Below, piece after piece: positions 1-8,461 of a stretch of 64,000 nt of DNA. Every line of letters starts with the position of its first letter. The first letter of the stretch is position 1. The notes under the pieces are model-generated. The model had not been told where the DNA came from. It ran no database searches and saw only the letters and a program-made list of their open reading frames with translations. The stretch lies in assembly GCF_904831005.1 (NCBI RefSeq), contig NZ_LR882982.1:3224001-3288000 (forward strand). Reading direction: 5' to 3'. The stretch is from Microbacterium hydrocarbonoxydans. GTDB lineage: Bacteria; Actinomycetota; Actinomycetes; Actinomycetales; Microbacteriaceae. The translations under genes and the position numbers were made by a program.

Positions 1-1
1 G

Positions 2-274
2 GCCAAGCTCATCGAGGTCGCACTGCCGCACCTCGCGCCTCGCGAACGCCGTGCTCAGGAGGGCGCGCTCTCGGCGCTGACCGAACGGGAACGCGACGTG
101 TTCCTTCAGGTCGCCCGCGGCCTCACGAACGCCGAGATCGCGAAGGCGCTGCATCTGAGCGAGTCGACCGTGAAGGCCCACTTCGGCCGCATCCTGGTGA
201 AGCTCGATCTGCCCAGTCGTGTGCAGGCGGTGATCCTGGCATACGAGCTCGGAATCGTGGGCACGGGCGGCTAG
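2..274 (+). CDS. LuxR-family response regulator, C-terminal part (cut by window start)
   Basis: The last 90 residues of a DNA-binding regulator are present; the gene begins outside the window. A LuxR-type helix-turn-helix is clear: LTERERDVFLQVARGLTNAEIA, followed by the recognition helix SESTVKAHFGRILVKL. This arrangement is the usual output domain of NarL/FixJ response regulators paired with a sensor kinase. The receiver domain, if there is one, is not visible, so a stand-alone LuxR protein cannot be excluded. The stop is TAG and a short hairpin follows it. The partner kinase would be expected just upstream, outside the window. Confidence 0.85.
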   Translation, partial: AKLIEVALPHLAPRERRAQEGALSALTERERDVFLQVARGLTNAEIAKALHLSESTVKAHFGRILVKLDLPSRVQAVILAYELGIVGTGG

Positions 275-277
275 GCC

Positions 278-297
278 CGACGCCGCGGCGAGCGTCG
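278..297 (+). terminator. Weak hairpin after the LuxR gene
   Basis: CGACGC and GCGTCG form a 6-bp stem with an 8-nt loop, starting four bases after the LuxR stop codon. There is no T-tract, so this is only a possible weak terminator. The rest of the gap to 367 shows nothing else. Confidence 0.3.
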
Positions 298-366
298 CAT
301 CATGCCAGAGTCGCCGCAGAGTGTCCACCACTGCCGCGAGGCTGTGATCGTTGCAAGACTCGGCGC

Positions 367-1332
367 ATGGTGTTCATCGGCTTTCATGCGTCGCACGAGC
401 AGATCCCACCGAGCGCCCTTCTCGAGGCGGTGATCGGAGCGGAGCGCGCGGGGTTCGACGGGGCGATGTGCTCGGATCACCTCTCGCCCTGGACCACGGC
501 TCAGGGTGAGTCGGGTTTCGCGCTCAGCTGGATCGCCGCCGCACTCGCCCGCACCCGCTTCTCGATCGGCATGGTCAATGCTCCGGGGCAGCGCTACCAC
601 CCGGTGATGATCGCCCAGGCGTTCGCGACGCTCGAGGAGATGTTCCCCGGCCGCTTCTGGGCCGCGATGGGCAGCGGCGAGGCCGTCAACGAACACGTCA
701 CGGGCGACGGCTGGCCCGACAAGAGCATCCGCAACGAGCGGCTGCGCGAGAGCGTCGACGTGATCCGCCGCCTGATCGACGGCGAAGAGGTGGATCATGA
801 CGGACTGGTGCGCGTGCATCGGGCCCGCGTGTGGAGCAGGCCCGCCGAGCCACCGCCGCTCTTCGCGACGGCGGTGAGCGCTGAGACCGCGCAGTGGGCG
901 GCGTCATGGGCGCAGGGGCTCGCCACTGTCGCCCAGGAACCGGATGCGCTGGAGCGGGTCGTCGACGCCTATCGCTCGGCGGGAGGCACGGGTCCCTGCA
1001 TCCTGCAGGTGCACCTCAGCCTGGCCGAGAGCGACGGAGCCGCGTTCGCGATCGCGCGCGAGCAGTGGCCGAACGGTCTGCTCGCGCCCCCGGTCACCTG
1101 GGATCTCGAGCAGCCCGAGGAGTTCGAGGCCGCGCTGCACGGGATCGATGAGCAGGGGCTCCGCGACTGCGTCCTGATCGACCACGACGCCACCGCCCTC
1201 GCCGGTCGCATCGCCGACCTCGTCGAGATCGGGTTCGATCGCGTCTACCTCCACCATGTCGGCACCGAGCAGTCGCGCTTCCTCGACGCCGCGGGAGCCG
1301 AACTCCTCCCCGCATTGAAGGAGCGTCTGTGA
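367..1332 (+). CDS. LLM-class flavin oxidoreductase, TIGR03885-like (non-F420)
   Basis: A 321-residue luciferase-like TIM-barrel oxidoreductase. The N-terminus (IGFHASHEQIPPSALL), the SDHLSPW segment and the MGSGEAVNEHV segment match LLM flavoproteins close to F420-dependent glucose-6-phosphate dehydrogenases. The sequence best fits the branch predicted to have reverted to an ordinary flavin (TIGR03885). The next gene overlaps it by 4 bp (GTGA) and encodes a GH13 enzyme; I recall this pairing from other actinobacterial genomes, which suggests a joint role in sugar metabolism. The substrate is unknown. No Shine-Dalgarno sequence is visible before the ATG. Confidence 0.8.
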   Translation: MVFIGFHASHEQIPPSALLEAVIGAERAGFDGAMCSDHLSPWTTAQGESGFALSWIAAALARTRFSIGMVNAPGQRYHPVMIAQAFATLEEMFPGRFWAAMGSGEAVNEHVTGDGWPDKSIRNERLRESVDVIRRLIDGEEVDHDGLVRVHRARVWSRPAEPPPLFATAVSAETAQWAASWAQGLATVAQEPDALERVVDAYRSAGGTGPCILQVHLSLAESDGAAFAIAREQWPNGLLAPPVTWDLEQPEEFEAALHGIDEQGLRDCVLIDHDATALAGRIADLVEIGFDRVYLHHVGTEQSRFLDAAGAELLPALKERL

Positions 1333-2993
1333 AGATCACCGACACGAGCGACCTCTGGTGGAAGACCGCGGTGATCTACTGCCTCGACGTCGAGACGTTC
1401 CTCGACTCGAACGGCGACGGCGTGGGCGACCTGCAGGGCCTCTCGCAGCGCATCGACTATCTCTCGCAACTCGGCGTCACCTGTCTGTGGCTGATGCCGT
1501 TCTATCCGACGCCCGACCGCGACGACGGCTACGACGTCAGCGACTTCTATGGGATCGACTCGCGGCTCGGCACTCACGGCGACTTCGTCGAGGTGATCCG
1601 CACCGCACGAGACCGCGGGATGCGGGTGATCGTCGACCTCGTCATCAATCACACCTCCGACCGGCATCCGTGGTTCCTCGCCGCGAAGCGCAGCGTGGAT
1701 TCCCCGTATCGCGACTACTACGTGTGGCGAGACGACGCACCCCCGAAAGGGCAGAAGAACGCCGTCTTCCCGGGTCAGGCGAACGGCATCTGGGGCAAGG
1801 ACGAGAAGTCGGGGCAGTGGTATCAGCACAGCTTCTACGAGCACCAGCCCGACCTGAACATCGCCAACCCCCGGGTGCGCGATGAGATCGCGAAGGTGAT
1901 CGGGTTCTGGCTGCAGCTGGGAATCTCGGGCTTCCGTGTCGACGCGGTGCCCTTCCTGCTCGAGATCCCCGAGGGATCCGGCATCCCCGAGCCGCACGAT
2001 CTGCTGCGCGACATCCGCCGCTTCCTGCAGCGCCGCTCGAGCGAGGCGATCCTGCTCGGCGAGGTGAACCTGCCCTACGACACGCAGGTGCAGTACTTCG
2101 GCGGCGACGATGAAGACGAGCTGACCATGCAGTTCGATTTCGTCGGGATGCAGTCGCTGTACCTGTCGTTCGCCCGCAAGGACCCGGCCCCTCTGATCGC
2201 GGCACTCCAGGCCCGACCGGCCCTCGGTTCCGAGGTGCAGTGGGCGAACTTCCTGCGCAACCACGACGAGCTGACCCTCGACAAGCTCACCGACGGTGAG
2301 CGGCAGGAGGTGTTCGGCGCGTTCGCTCCCGACGAGCGTCAGCGCGTGTTCGGTCGAGGCATCACCCGCCGCCTTCCTCCGATGCTCGAGGGCGACCCCC
2401 GCCGCATCCGCATGGCCTACAGCCTGCTCTTCACCCTGCCGGGCACTCCCGTGCTGTTCTACGGCGAGGAGATCGGCATGGGCGAGAACATCGAGATCCC
2501 CGGCCGCGAAGCCGTGCGCACGCCGATGCAGTGGTCGGTCGACAAGAACGGCGGGTTCTCGGATGCCGCGCCCAGCCGGCTCGTCGCCCGACCTCCCTCC
2601 GACGGATACGCGCCCGAGCACGTGAACGTCGCCGCGCAGCTGGGCGACCGCGAGTCGATGCTGTACTTCGTGCGGGCGCTCACCTCGGCATACCGGATCT
2701 CGCCGGAACTCGGCTGGGGAACGCTCGAGATCATCGACCAGCCGGCCGCCTCGCTTCTGGCGCACTCGCTCACGGCGGATGTGGGCAGGATGATCGCCCT
2801 GCACAACTTCGCGGAGGTGCCGGTCACGACCTCGTTCCGGGTGCAGGACGAGCCCGACGGCACACGGCTCGTCGATCTGCTCGATCCCGCCCAGATCGCT
2901 CTGGGACCGGGCGGCGAGGTCGAACTGGAGGTGCCGGCGTACGGGTATCGCTGGCTGCGGGTGTCACGCCCCGGCGACGGTCGGGTGACCTGA
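1329..2993 (+). CDS. GH13 alpha-amylase-family enzyme (trehalose synthase-like)
   Basis: A 554-residue alpha-glucan-active enzyme with no signal peptide, so cytoplasmic. All GH13 signature regions are visible: DLVINHTSDRHPW (region I), GFRVDAVP with nucleophile D205, LLGEVNL with acid/base E245, and RNHDE with D313. The opening YCLDVETFLDSNGDGVGDL and overall order resemble trehalose synthase and oligo-1,6-glucosidase relatives, followed by a small C-terminal beta-domain. Trehalose synthase proper, alpha-glucosidase or sucrose-acting activity cannot be told apart here. It starts at a GTG overlapping the stop of the oxidoreductase gene, so the two are probably translationally coupled. Its last 30 bp overlap the convergent TetR gene. 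Confidence 0.85.
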   Translation: MKITDTSDLWWKTAVIYCLDVETFLDSNGDGVGDLQGLSQRIDYLSQLGVTCLWLMPFYPTPDRDDGYDVSDFYGIDSRLGTHGDFVEVIRTARDRGMRVIVDLVINHTSDRHPWFLAAKRSVDSPYRDYYVWRDDAPPKGQKNAVFPGQANGIWGKDEKSGQWYQHSFYEHQPDLNIANPRVRDEIAKVIGFWLQLGISGFRVDAVPFLLEIPEGSGIPEPHDLLRDIRRFLQRRSSEAILLGEVNLPYDTQVQYFGGDDEDELTMQFDFVGMQSLYLSFARKDPAPLIAALQARPALGSEVQWANFLRNHDELTLDKLTDGERQEVFGAFAPDERQRVFGRGITRRLPPMLEGDPRRIRMAYSLLFTLPGTPVLFYGEEIGMGENIEIPGREAVRTPMQWSVDKNGGFSDAAPSRLVARPPSDGYAPEHVNVAAQLGDRESMLYFVRALTSAYRISPELGWGTLEIIDQPAASLLAHSLTADVGRMIALHNFAEVPVTTSFRVQDEPDGTRLVDLLDPAQIALGPGGEVELEVPAYGYRWLRVSRPGDGRVT

Positions 2994-3611
2994 GCTCTCA
3001 GGGTCGGCGGGCTGCGCCGCGATGAGCTTCATGAAGATCGTGAGCAGTCCGAGGGCGTCGCGCGACGGATCCAGAAGGGCCTGGATCCGCAGCCCGTCGA
3101 CCATGGCGAGCACGAGCGTGATCTTCTCGTCGGCGGTGAGCAGCTCGCTGTCGCTCGTGGGCAGCGGCCCGTCGCTGAACCGCGACCGCATGCGTTCACG
3201 GCGTCCGAGGAAGAACTCGTGGGCCGGATGCTCGGGGTTCGTCGCGGCGATGGCGAGAGCCAGCCAGTTGCGCTGGAAGTCGGGGTGCGCGAATTCGTCG
3301 GAGAGCACGGCGCTCAGGATCTGCTCGCCCGGCACGTGCGCGGTCATGATCCGCGCCGCGAGGTCTTCCTCGTGCTCCTCGCGCTGGGCGAGGGCGGCGG
3401 GAAGCAGCTCTTCCTTGCCCGAGAAGTGCCGCAGGAGCGCGGCGTGCGTCATTCCCGCTCGACCGGCGATGTCGCGCAGCGACGCCCGCTCGTAGCCGTG
3501 CTCGGCGAAGCTCGCCAGCGCGGCCTCGGCGATCTGCGCGCGCCGCGCCGGGGTGGTGGCGCTCTGGCCACGGCGGCGCGGGGAGGTCTCTGCGGTCGGC
3601 GGTGACGTCAT
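2964..3611 (-). CDS. TetR-family transcriptional regulator
   Basis: A 215-residue one-component repressor. The N-terminal helix-turn-helix runs from about residue 25 to 72 (IAEAALASFAEHGYERAS, then MTHAALLRHFSGKEELL). The C-terminal ligand domain is variable. It is divergent from an MFS transporter and alpha-L-rhamnosidase operon, the probable target. The inverted repeat ACCAaagTGGT lies between that operon's -35 and -10 boxes. It resembles the TetR protein at 27601-28215 in both the HTH and the C-terminal VDGL segment, and that one also sits beside a glycosidase/MFS pair. The inducer is unknown; a glycoside or its aglycone would fit. Confidence 0.85.
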   Translation of the reverse strand: MTSPPTAETSPRRRGQSATTPARRAQIAEAALASFAEHGYERASLRDIAGRAGMTHAALLRHFSGKEELLPAALAQREEHEEDLAARIMTAHVPGEQILSAVLSDEFAHPDFQRNWLALAIAATNPEHPAHEFFLGRRERMRSRFSDGPLPTSDSELLTADEKITLVLAMVDGLRIQALLDPSRDALGLLTIFMKLIAAQPADPESSGHPTVAGA

Positions 3612-3629
3612 GCCCCCACTCTCTCATTT

Positions 3630-3658
3630 TTGCCTTCTGTTACCAAAGTGGTTACTAT
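3630..3658 (+). promoter_or_regulatory. Promoter of MFS/rhamnosidase operon with embedded TetR-type operator
   Basis: A good sigma70-type promoter: TTGCCT (3630-3635), 17 bp, TACTAT (3653-3658), predicting a start near 3665. The spacer contains the inverted repeat ACCAaagTGGT (3642-3652) and a direct repeat of GTTAC (3639 and 3651). These are likely contacts for the divergent TetR protein. Confidence 0.6.
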
Positions 3659-3668
3659 CGCCTCTGGG

Positions 3669-3684
3669 TCGCAATCGGTTGCCA
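3669..3684 (+). promoter_or_regulatory. LacI-type operator, site 1 of the regulon
   Basis: TCGCAATCGGTTGCCA, which differs at one position from the best-matching copy of the motif at 31843-31858. Here it lies just downstream of the predicted transcription start near 3665, so a bound repressor would block initiation or early elongation. At four other copies the motif overlaps the -35 box instead. Confidence 0.65.
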
Positions 3685-3760
3685 AACGGATTCCGATCAC
3701 ATCTCGCGAAGGACGCCCAGTGGAGGGCGCCGCGGATCACTGAACGATGAAGGAGTCCAG

Positions 3761-5113
3761 GTGACCAAGAGTGAATTCGACCGCAGCGACACGATCGACT
3801 CGATCGCTGCGGCGCAGCCGGTGGGCGGCAACACGCCTGACAGCACCCCGGTCGAGGGTGCCGCCGTGGGTGCGGAGCCGACCGCCCGGGTGAGCGGCGG
3901 ATACATCTTCTGGCTGATGCTCGCCAACTTCGGCGCCTCGATCGCGATGATGGTGCCTCTGGCCTACGGCCTGGCGCTGCGCATCACCGAGCTCGCCCCG
4001 GGACACGAGGAGGTGCTCGGCTACGTCACCGGAACCGCGCAGCTGATCTTCCTCGTGCTCAGCCCGATGATCGGCATCTGGAGCGATCGCACGCGCTCGC
4101 GCTTCGGCCGACGCACGCCGTTCCTGTTCCTCGGCGCCGCGCTCGGCCTCGTCGGGGCCGTCATCATCGGCTTCGCGCCGAACCTGCTCCTCGTCGGCGC
4201 CGGCTGGGTCGTCGCGATGACGGGCTGGTCGACCGCAGGCGCGGCGATCCAGACCCTGCAGGCGGACAAGCTCCCCGAGGAGCAGCGCGGCAAGGTCTCG
4301 GCCCTCACCGGTCTCATGACGCAGGTCGCGCCGGTCCTCGGCATCGGCATCGCCTATGCGGTGTCGTCGAGCACGTTCCTCGTCTTCTTCGTGCCCGCGG
4401 TCATCGGCGTCGTGCTGCTCGTGCTCCTTCCCACCTTCAAGAAGGAGGGCAGCTCGAAGGATCTGGTCGTCGACTCGACCGTCACGCTCAAGAAGGTCAT
4501 CGCGGGTTATGGATTCAACGCCCGCAAGTACCCGGACTTCGCCTGGAACTGGGTCGGGCGCATGGTGTTCTTCATCGGCCTGTACTTCAACACCACCTTC
4601 GGCACGTTCTTCTACGCACAGCGTCTCGACCTTCCGGTGCGCGAGGTCGCGGGCGTGGTCGCGACGGTCGGCATGCTCGGCGTGGTCGCGGCCGCCGGAG
4701 GTGCTCTGCTCGGCGGGTTCCTCTCGGACAAGCTCAAGCGGCGTCGGCTGTTCGTGCTCGTGGCCGCCTTCATCTTCATCGGCGGTGCGCTGGCCGAAGC
4801 CTTCGCCTGGTCGCTGCCGCAGCTCATCATCGGCGCCGTGCTCATGCAGCTCGCGATCGCCGTGTTCGCCACGGTCGATCAGGCCATCGTGTACGCGATC
4901 ATCCCTGACCGCGCCGAGTCGGGCCGCTACATGGCCGTCGTCGCGTTCGCCCAGAAGATCCCCAGTGCGATCGCCCCCCTGATCGCACCCCTCATCATCA
5001 CGATCGGTGCGGTGGGTGCCGAGAAGAACTACACGCTGCTCTACCTGATCGGCGCGGTGTTCGCCCTCGTCGGTGGCCTCATCATCATGTTCAAGGTCAA
5101 GGGCGTGCGCTGA
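3761..5113 (+). CDS. MFS transporter, GPH/SLC45-like sugar or glycoside permease
   Basis: A 450-residue integral membrane protein with about 12 transmembrane segments. The loop motif GIWSDRTRSRFGRRTPF after TM2-3 is typical of the sugar-transporting branch of MFS related to GPH and SLC45 carriers. GTG at 3761 is chosen because GAAGGAG (3749-3755) sits at correct spacing before it; an in-frame ATG far upstream lies within the promoter. The alpha-L-rhamnosidase gene follows after one base, so the transporter probably imports rhamnosylated glycosides. It is clearly paralogous to the transporter at 29588 (shared NW-GR-FF-GL...QRL-L pattern). Confidence 0.85.
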   Translation: MTKSEFDRSDTIDSIAAAQPVGGNTPDSTPVEGAAVGAEPTARVSGGYIFWLMLANFGASIAMMVPLAYGLALRITELAPGHEEVLGYVTGTAQLIFLVLSPMIGIWSDRTRSRFGRRTPFLFLGAALGLVGAVIIGFAPNLLLVGAGWVVAMTGWSTAGAAIQTLQADKLPEEQRGKVSALTGLMTQVAPVLGIGIAYAVSSSTFLVFFVPAVIGVVLLVLLPTFKKEGSSKDLVVDSTVTLKKVIAGYGFNARKYPDFAWNWVGRMVFFIGLYFNTTFGTFFYAQRLDLPVREVAGVVATVGMLGVVAAAGGALLGGFLSDKLKRRRLFVLVAAFIFIGGALAEAFAWSLPQLIIGAVLMQLAIAVFATVDQAIVYAIIPDRAESGRYMAVVAFAQKIPSAIAPLIAPLIITIGAVGAEKNYTLLYLIGAVFALVGGLIIMFKVKGVR

Positions 5114-5114
5114 G

Positions 5115-7826
5115 ATGACTCTCGATTCGAATACGGCATCCCTGTCTGCGTCGCCGTACGACCTGCGGATCGACTTCGGAGGCGACGACTTCGCCGTCTC
5201 CGAAGCCACGCCCCGGTTGTCGTTCACCTCTCCCGTCGACGGACGGGCGTTCACCTCTCCCGTCGACGGACGGGCGTTCACCGGGTTCGAGCTCGAGGCG
5301 ATCGTCGACGGCGAGCGGCGTGCGCGCATCCCGCTCGCCGTCGACAACCATCTCTTCATCGACTGGCCGTGGCTGCCGCTGTCGAGCGGGCAGCGGGTGC
5401 AGTGGCGCGCACGAGGGGTGCGCGGCGACCGCTTCTCGGAGTGGTCGGAGTGGTCGTCGTTCGAGAGCGGCCTGCTCGACGCGGACTGGACCGCCGAGTG
5501 GATCAGTCCCCTCGAGCATGGCGACACCGGCTACGGGGCGCGGGGCGCCCACACCCTCGCCCGTCGGTTCGAGGCGACGGCCGTCGTCGACGCCCGGTTG
5601 TACTCGACGGCGCTCGGACTCTACGAGGCGCGCGTCAACGGCCGTCGCGTCGGCACCGCCGAGCTGTCGCCCGGCTCCACGTCGTACGACCGCACACTGT
5701 ATGCGCAGGCCGCCGATGTGACCGCGCTGCTGGTCGACGGCTCGAACTCGGTCGAGATCGACCTGTCCGACGGGTGGTACCGCGGGCAGGTGGGGGCGTT
5801 CCGGCTTCCGGCCGGATGGGGCACGACTCTCGGCGCGCGTGCCGAGCTGCACCTCCGGTTCGCCGACGGTTCGCGCCAGGTGATCGGCACCGACGGTGAA
5901 TGGACGAGCGCCTCCTCGACCGTCGTTCGCGCCGATCTCATGGACGGGCAGACCACCGACCTCCGTGTCGTCGACGTGACGCCCGAGCCCGTGGTCGTCG
6001 GGGCCGTCGCCGGTCCGCCGATCTCCTGGTCTCCGGCTCCGCCCGTCCGCGTCGTCGAGACCAGGGAAGTCGCACGGTCGTCCCGCACGGCCGACGGGGC
6101 GTGGGTGCTGGACTTCGGTCAGAACGCCTCGGGATGGCTCCGGCTGACCGACCTGGGTGCGGCCGGCACCCGCACCGTGATCGACTACGGCGAGTATGTC
6201 GCCCCGGACGGCGACCTGAGCACCTCGCACCTGGATTCCAGCAAGCCAGGGGAACCGGATGTCGTCTTCGTGCAGCGCGACGAGGTCGTCTCGGCCGGAG
6301 ACGGCGCGGTCTTCGAGCCGCGTCATACGGTGCACGGCTTCCAGTACGCGCGGGTCACGCGAGAGGGTGCCCCTTTCGACCCGTCGACGGCGCGGATGCG
6401 TGTGGTGCAGACGGACCTGCGCCGCACGGCATCGTTCGAGTCGAGCGACGTCGACCTCGACCGACTGCACGAGATCGCCGACTGGAGTTTCCGCGGCAAC
6501 GCGGTGGACGTGCCCACCGACTGTCCGACGCGCGAGCGCCTGGCCTGGACGGGCGACTACCAGGTGTTCGCTCCGACGGCCGCGCGGCTGTACGACGTGC
6601 TCGGGTTCACACGCAAATGGCTGCAGTCGGTGCGTGACGACCAGCTGGACGACGGCCGTGTCGCGAACTTCTCGCCGGACGGTCGACGCATCAAGCACAA
6701 GCTCGACGACCAGTTCGCGATGATGACCGGCTCGTCGGGGTGGGGCGACGCCATCACCTTCGTGCCGTGGGAGATGTACACCGCCTACGGCGATGCTCGA
6801 GTCCTCGAGGAGAACTGGCACGCGATGGTCCGCTGGGTCGAGTGGGTGCTGGGCGCCGCACGCGCGAACCGTCATCACTCTCGGGTCGAGCGCTCTGCCG
6901 AGCCGCTGCCGCACGAGGAGTACCTGTGGGACGGCACGTTCCACTGGGGTGAGTGGACCGAACCGGTCGCGAAGGCGGAGGACGGGTCTCGGCTCGATCC
7001 GATCAAGACGAACCCCATGGCCTGGTTCATGGCCGACAAGGGCGAAGTGGGCACCGCGTACCTCCACCGCTCGACCAGGATCCTCGCGGATGCCGCGGCC
7101 GTGCTCGGTCGCGTCGACGAGTCCGCGAAGTATGCCGCGATCGCCGACCGCGTGCTCGACGCATGGCGCACCGAGTTCGTCGTCGGCGAGGGGCGCACCG
7201 CACAGGATACTCAGGCCGCATACGTGCGCGCGCTCTCGTTCGGCCTCATGCCCGAGCCCCTGCGTCCCGCCGCGGCGCGGCGGCTCGTCGAGCTCGTGCG
7301 CGATGCCGGGACGCACCTCGGCACCGGCTTCCTGTCGACGGGAGATCTGCTGCCGGTGCTCGCCGACAACGGGTATGCCGATGTCGCCTACGAGCTGCTC
7401 TTCCGACGCAGCGCTCCGTCGTGGATGTACATGCTCGACAGGGGAGCGACGACCATCTGGGAGGACTGGGAGGGCATCGACGATGAGGGTGTCGCGCACG
7501 AGTCGCTGAACCACTACAGCAAGGGCGCCGTCATCCGCTTCCTGCACACCCACACCCTCGGGCTTCGTCAGGATGCAGGCTCCGTCGCCTGGGAGTCGTT
7601 CACGATCGCGCCGATCCCCGGCGGTGGTGTGAGCTGGGCGAAGGGACATCTCGACAGCCCCCAGGGGCGCATCCGAGTCGAGTGGCGCGTCGAGGGGGAC
7701 GAACTGGTGGTCGAGGCGGACATCCCGGCGGGGAGTCGCGCGAGCGTGGTCTTCCCGGACGGGACGACGCGGGCAGCGGGACCCGGTTCCTTCTCGGGCG
7801 CGGGCGGTCTCTCCGGCGCCCGCTGA
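5115..7826 (+). CDS. GH78 alpha-L-rhamnosidase
   Basis: A 903-residue enzyme that removes terminal alpha-L-rhamnose from glycosides. Domains run from N-terminal beta-sandwiches (about 1-330), through a linker domain, to the (alpha/alpha)6 catalytic barrel (about 440-790) and a C-terminal beta-sandwich. The family's CPTRERLAWTGD motif carries the probable general acid E474, and TIWEDWEG carries E783. There is no signal peptide, so it acts in the cytoplasm on imported substrate. ATG at 5115 follows the transporter stop after one base. A perfect 27-bp tandem duplication repeats nine residues (FTSPVDGRA) near residues 36-54. Confidence 0.92.
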   Translation: MTLDSNTASLSASPYDLRIDFGGDDFAVSEATPRLSFTSPVDGRAFTSPVDGRAFTGFELEAIVDGERRARIPLAVDNHLFIDWPWLPLSSGQRVQWRARGVRGDRFSEWSEWSSFESGLLDADWTAEWISPLEHGDTGYGARGAHTLARRFEATAVVDARLYSTALGLYEARVNGRRVGTAELSPGSTSYDRTLYAQAADVTALLVDGSNSVEIDLSDGWYRGQVGAFRLPAGWGTTLGARAELHLRFADGSRQVIGTDGEWTSASSTVVRADLMDGQTTDLRVVDVTPEPVVVGAVAGPPISWSPAPPVRVVETREVARSSRTADGAWVLDFGQNASGWLRLTDLGAAGTRTVIDYGEYVAPDGDLSTSHLDSSKPGEPDVVFVQRDEVVSAGDGAVFEPRHTVHGFQYARVTREGAPFDPSTARMRVVQTDLRRTASFESSDVDLDRLHEIADWSFRGNAVDVPTDCPTRERLAWTGDYQVFAPTAARLYDVLGFTRKWLQSVRDDQLDDGRVANFSPDGRRIKHKLDDQFAMMTGSSGWGDAITFVPWEMYTAYGDARVLEENWHAMVRWVEWVLGAARANRHHSRVERSAEPLPHEEYLWDGTFHWGEWTEPVAKAEDGSRLDPIKTNPMAWFMADKGEVGTAYLHRSTRILADAAAVLGRVDESAKYAAIADRVLDAWRTEFVVGEGRTAQDTQAAYVRALSFGLMPEPLRPAAARRLVELVRDAGTHLGTGFLSTGDLLPVLADNGYADVAYELLFRRSAPSWMYMLDRGATTIWEDWEGIDDEGVAHESLNHYSKGAVIRFLHTHTLGLRQDAGSVAWESFTIAPIPGGGVSWAKGHLDSPQGRIRVEWRVEGDELVVEADIPAGSRASVVFPDGTTRAAGPGSFSGAGGLSGAR
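5221..5274 (+). repeat. Exact 27-bp tandem duplication within the rhamnosidase gene
   Basis: Bases 5221-5247 and 5248-5274 are identical, and a further six bases of the unit follow. The duplication keeps the frame and repeats FTSPVDGRA. Perfect identity between copies suggests recent replication slippage. Confidence 0.9.
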
Positions 7827-7835
7827 CGGCGCGGG

Positions 7836-8297
7836 TCAGTCGTCGCGCGTCGCTGCGGCCTGCAGCTGCCGATTGATCGCGCGCAGGCCCAGGGCGAGCG
7901 ACTCGAGCTCCTCGATCGAGAGTCCGTCGAGGATGTCGGCGCCCATCTCGGGGCGCGCCGCCATGATCTTCCCGATGACGTCACGCCCGAGAGGCGTGGG
8001 CACCAGCCGCCGCACGCGCTGATCGACAGCATCCGTGAGCCGTTCGACGAGCCGCTGGTCGACGAGCCTCTCGACCAGTTTCGACATGGTGGCGAGAGAC
8101 ACGTCGAATGACGACGCGAGGTCGCTCGTGGTGCTGTGGTCGGAGACGACGATGGATGTGAGCACCTTGAGCTGCTGGATCGTCAGCTGCGTGCTCAGAA
8201 GGGACCCGATCATGCGGGGGAGTGAGCGCACCGAGACCGCCAGCGTGAGCGCATCGATGTTCTCCAGCGCCTCGGCACGTCTCGGGTCATCGCTCAC
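7836..8297 (-). CDS. MarR-family transcriptional regulator
   Basis: A 153-residue winged-helix repressor. The core pattern LTIQQLKVLTSIV, then SFDVSLATMSKLVERLVDQRLVER and DQRVRRLVPTPLGRDV (the wing), is diagnostic of MarR proteins. It starts at a GTG at 8297, with no strong ribosome binding site. It is divergent from the monooxygenase/SMP-30 operon, and the 165-bp gap between them holds an inverted repeat, so it probably controls that operon. MarR proteins are commonly released by small phenolic or hydrophobic ligands, which would suit a monooxygenase substrate. Confidence 0.88.
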   Translation of the reverse strand: MSDDPRRAEALENIDALTLAVSVRSLPRMIGSLLSTQLTIQQLKVLTSIVVSDHSTTSDLASSFDVSLATMSKLVERLVDQRLVERLTDAVDQRVRRLVPTPLGRDVIGKIMAARPEMGADILDGLSIEELESLALGLRAINRQLQAAATRDD

Positions 8298-8342
8298 CTC
8301 AGTACCGTAACGCGCTCTGAGGCGATTCCCAGGGATATTTAC

Positions 8343-8357
8343 TTAGCCTCAAGCTAA
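8343..8357 (+). promoter_or_regulatory. Inverted repeat, probable MarR operator
   Basis: TTAGCctcaaGCTAA, with 5-bp arms, lies in an AT-rich patch in the MarR/monooxygenase intergenic region. It is the only clear dyad there. Assignment to MarR rests on position. Confidence 0.5.
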
Positions 8358-8461
8358 CCTTCTGGGAAGGAACCGATCCGGGGTCGTGTCGGGTTCAGGT
8401 TCGCGCCGTCCCCCGTTCGCGTCGACCTGCGCCCGAGCCCCGGCGACAGGAGGACGGAACC

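Noticed and set aside
3737..5527. Long minus-strand frame opposite the MFS and rhamnosidase genes
   Set aside because: It is antisense to clear genes and its protein is a low-complexity Arg/Asp/Glu/His-rich string, the usual high-GC mirror of codon position bias.
5097..7649. 850-residue minus-strand frame opposite the rhamnosidase
   Set aside because: No domain is recognisable; the plus strand carries complete GH78 motifs.
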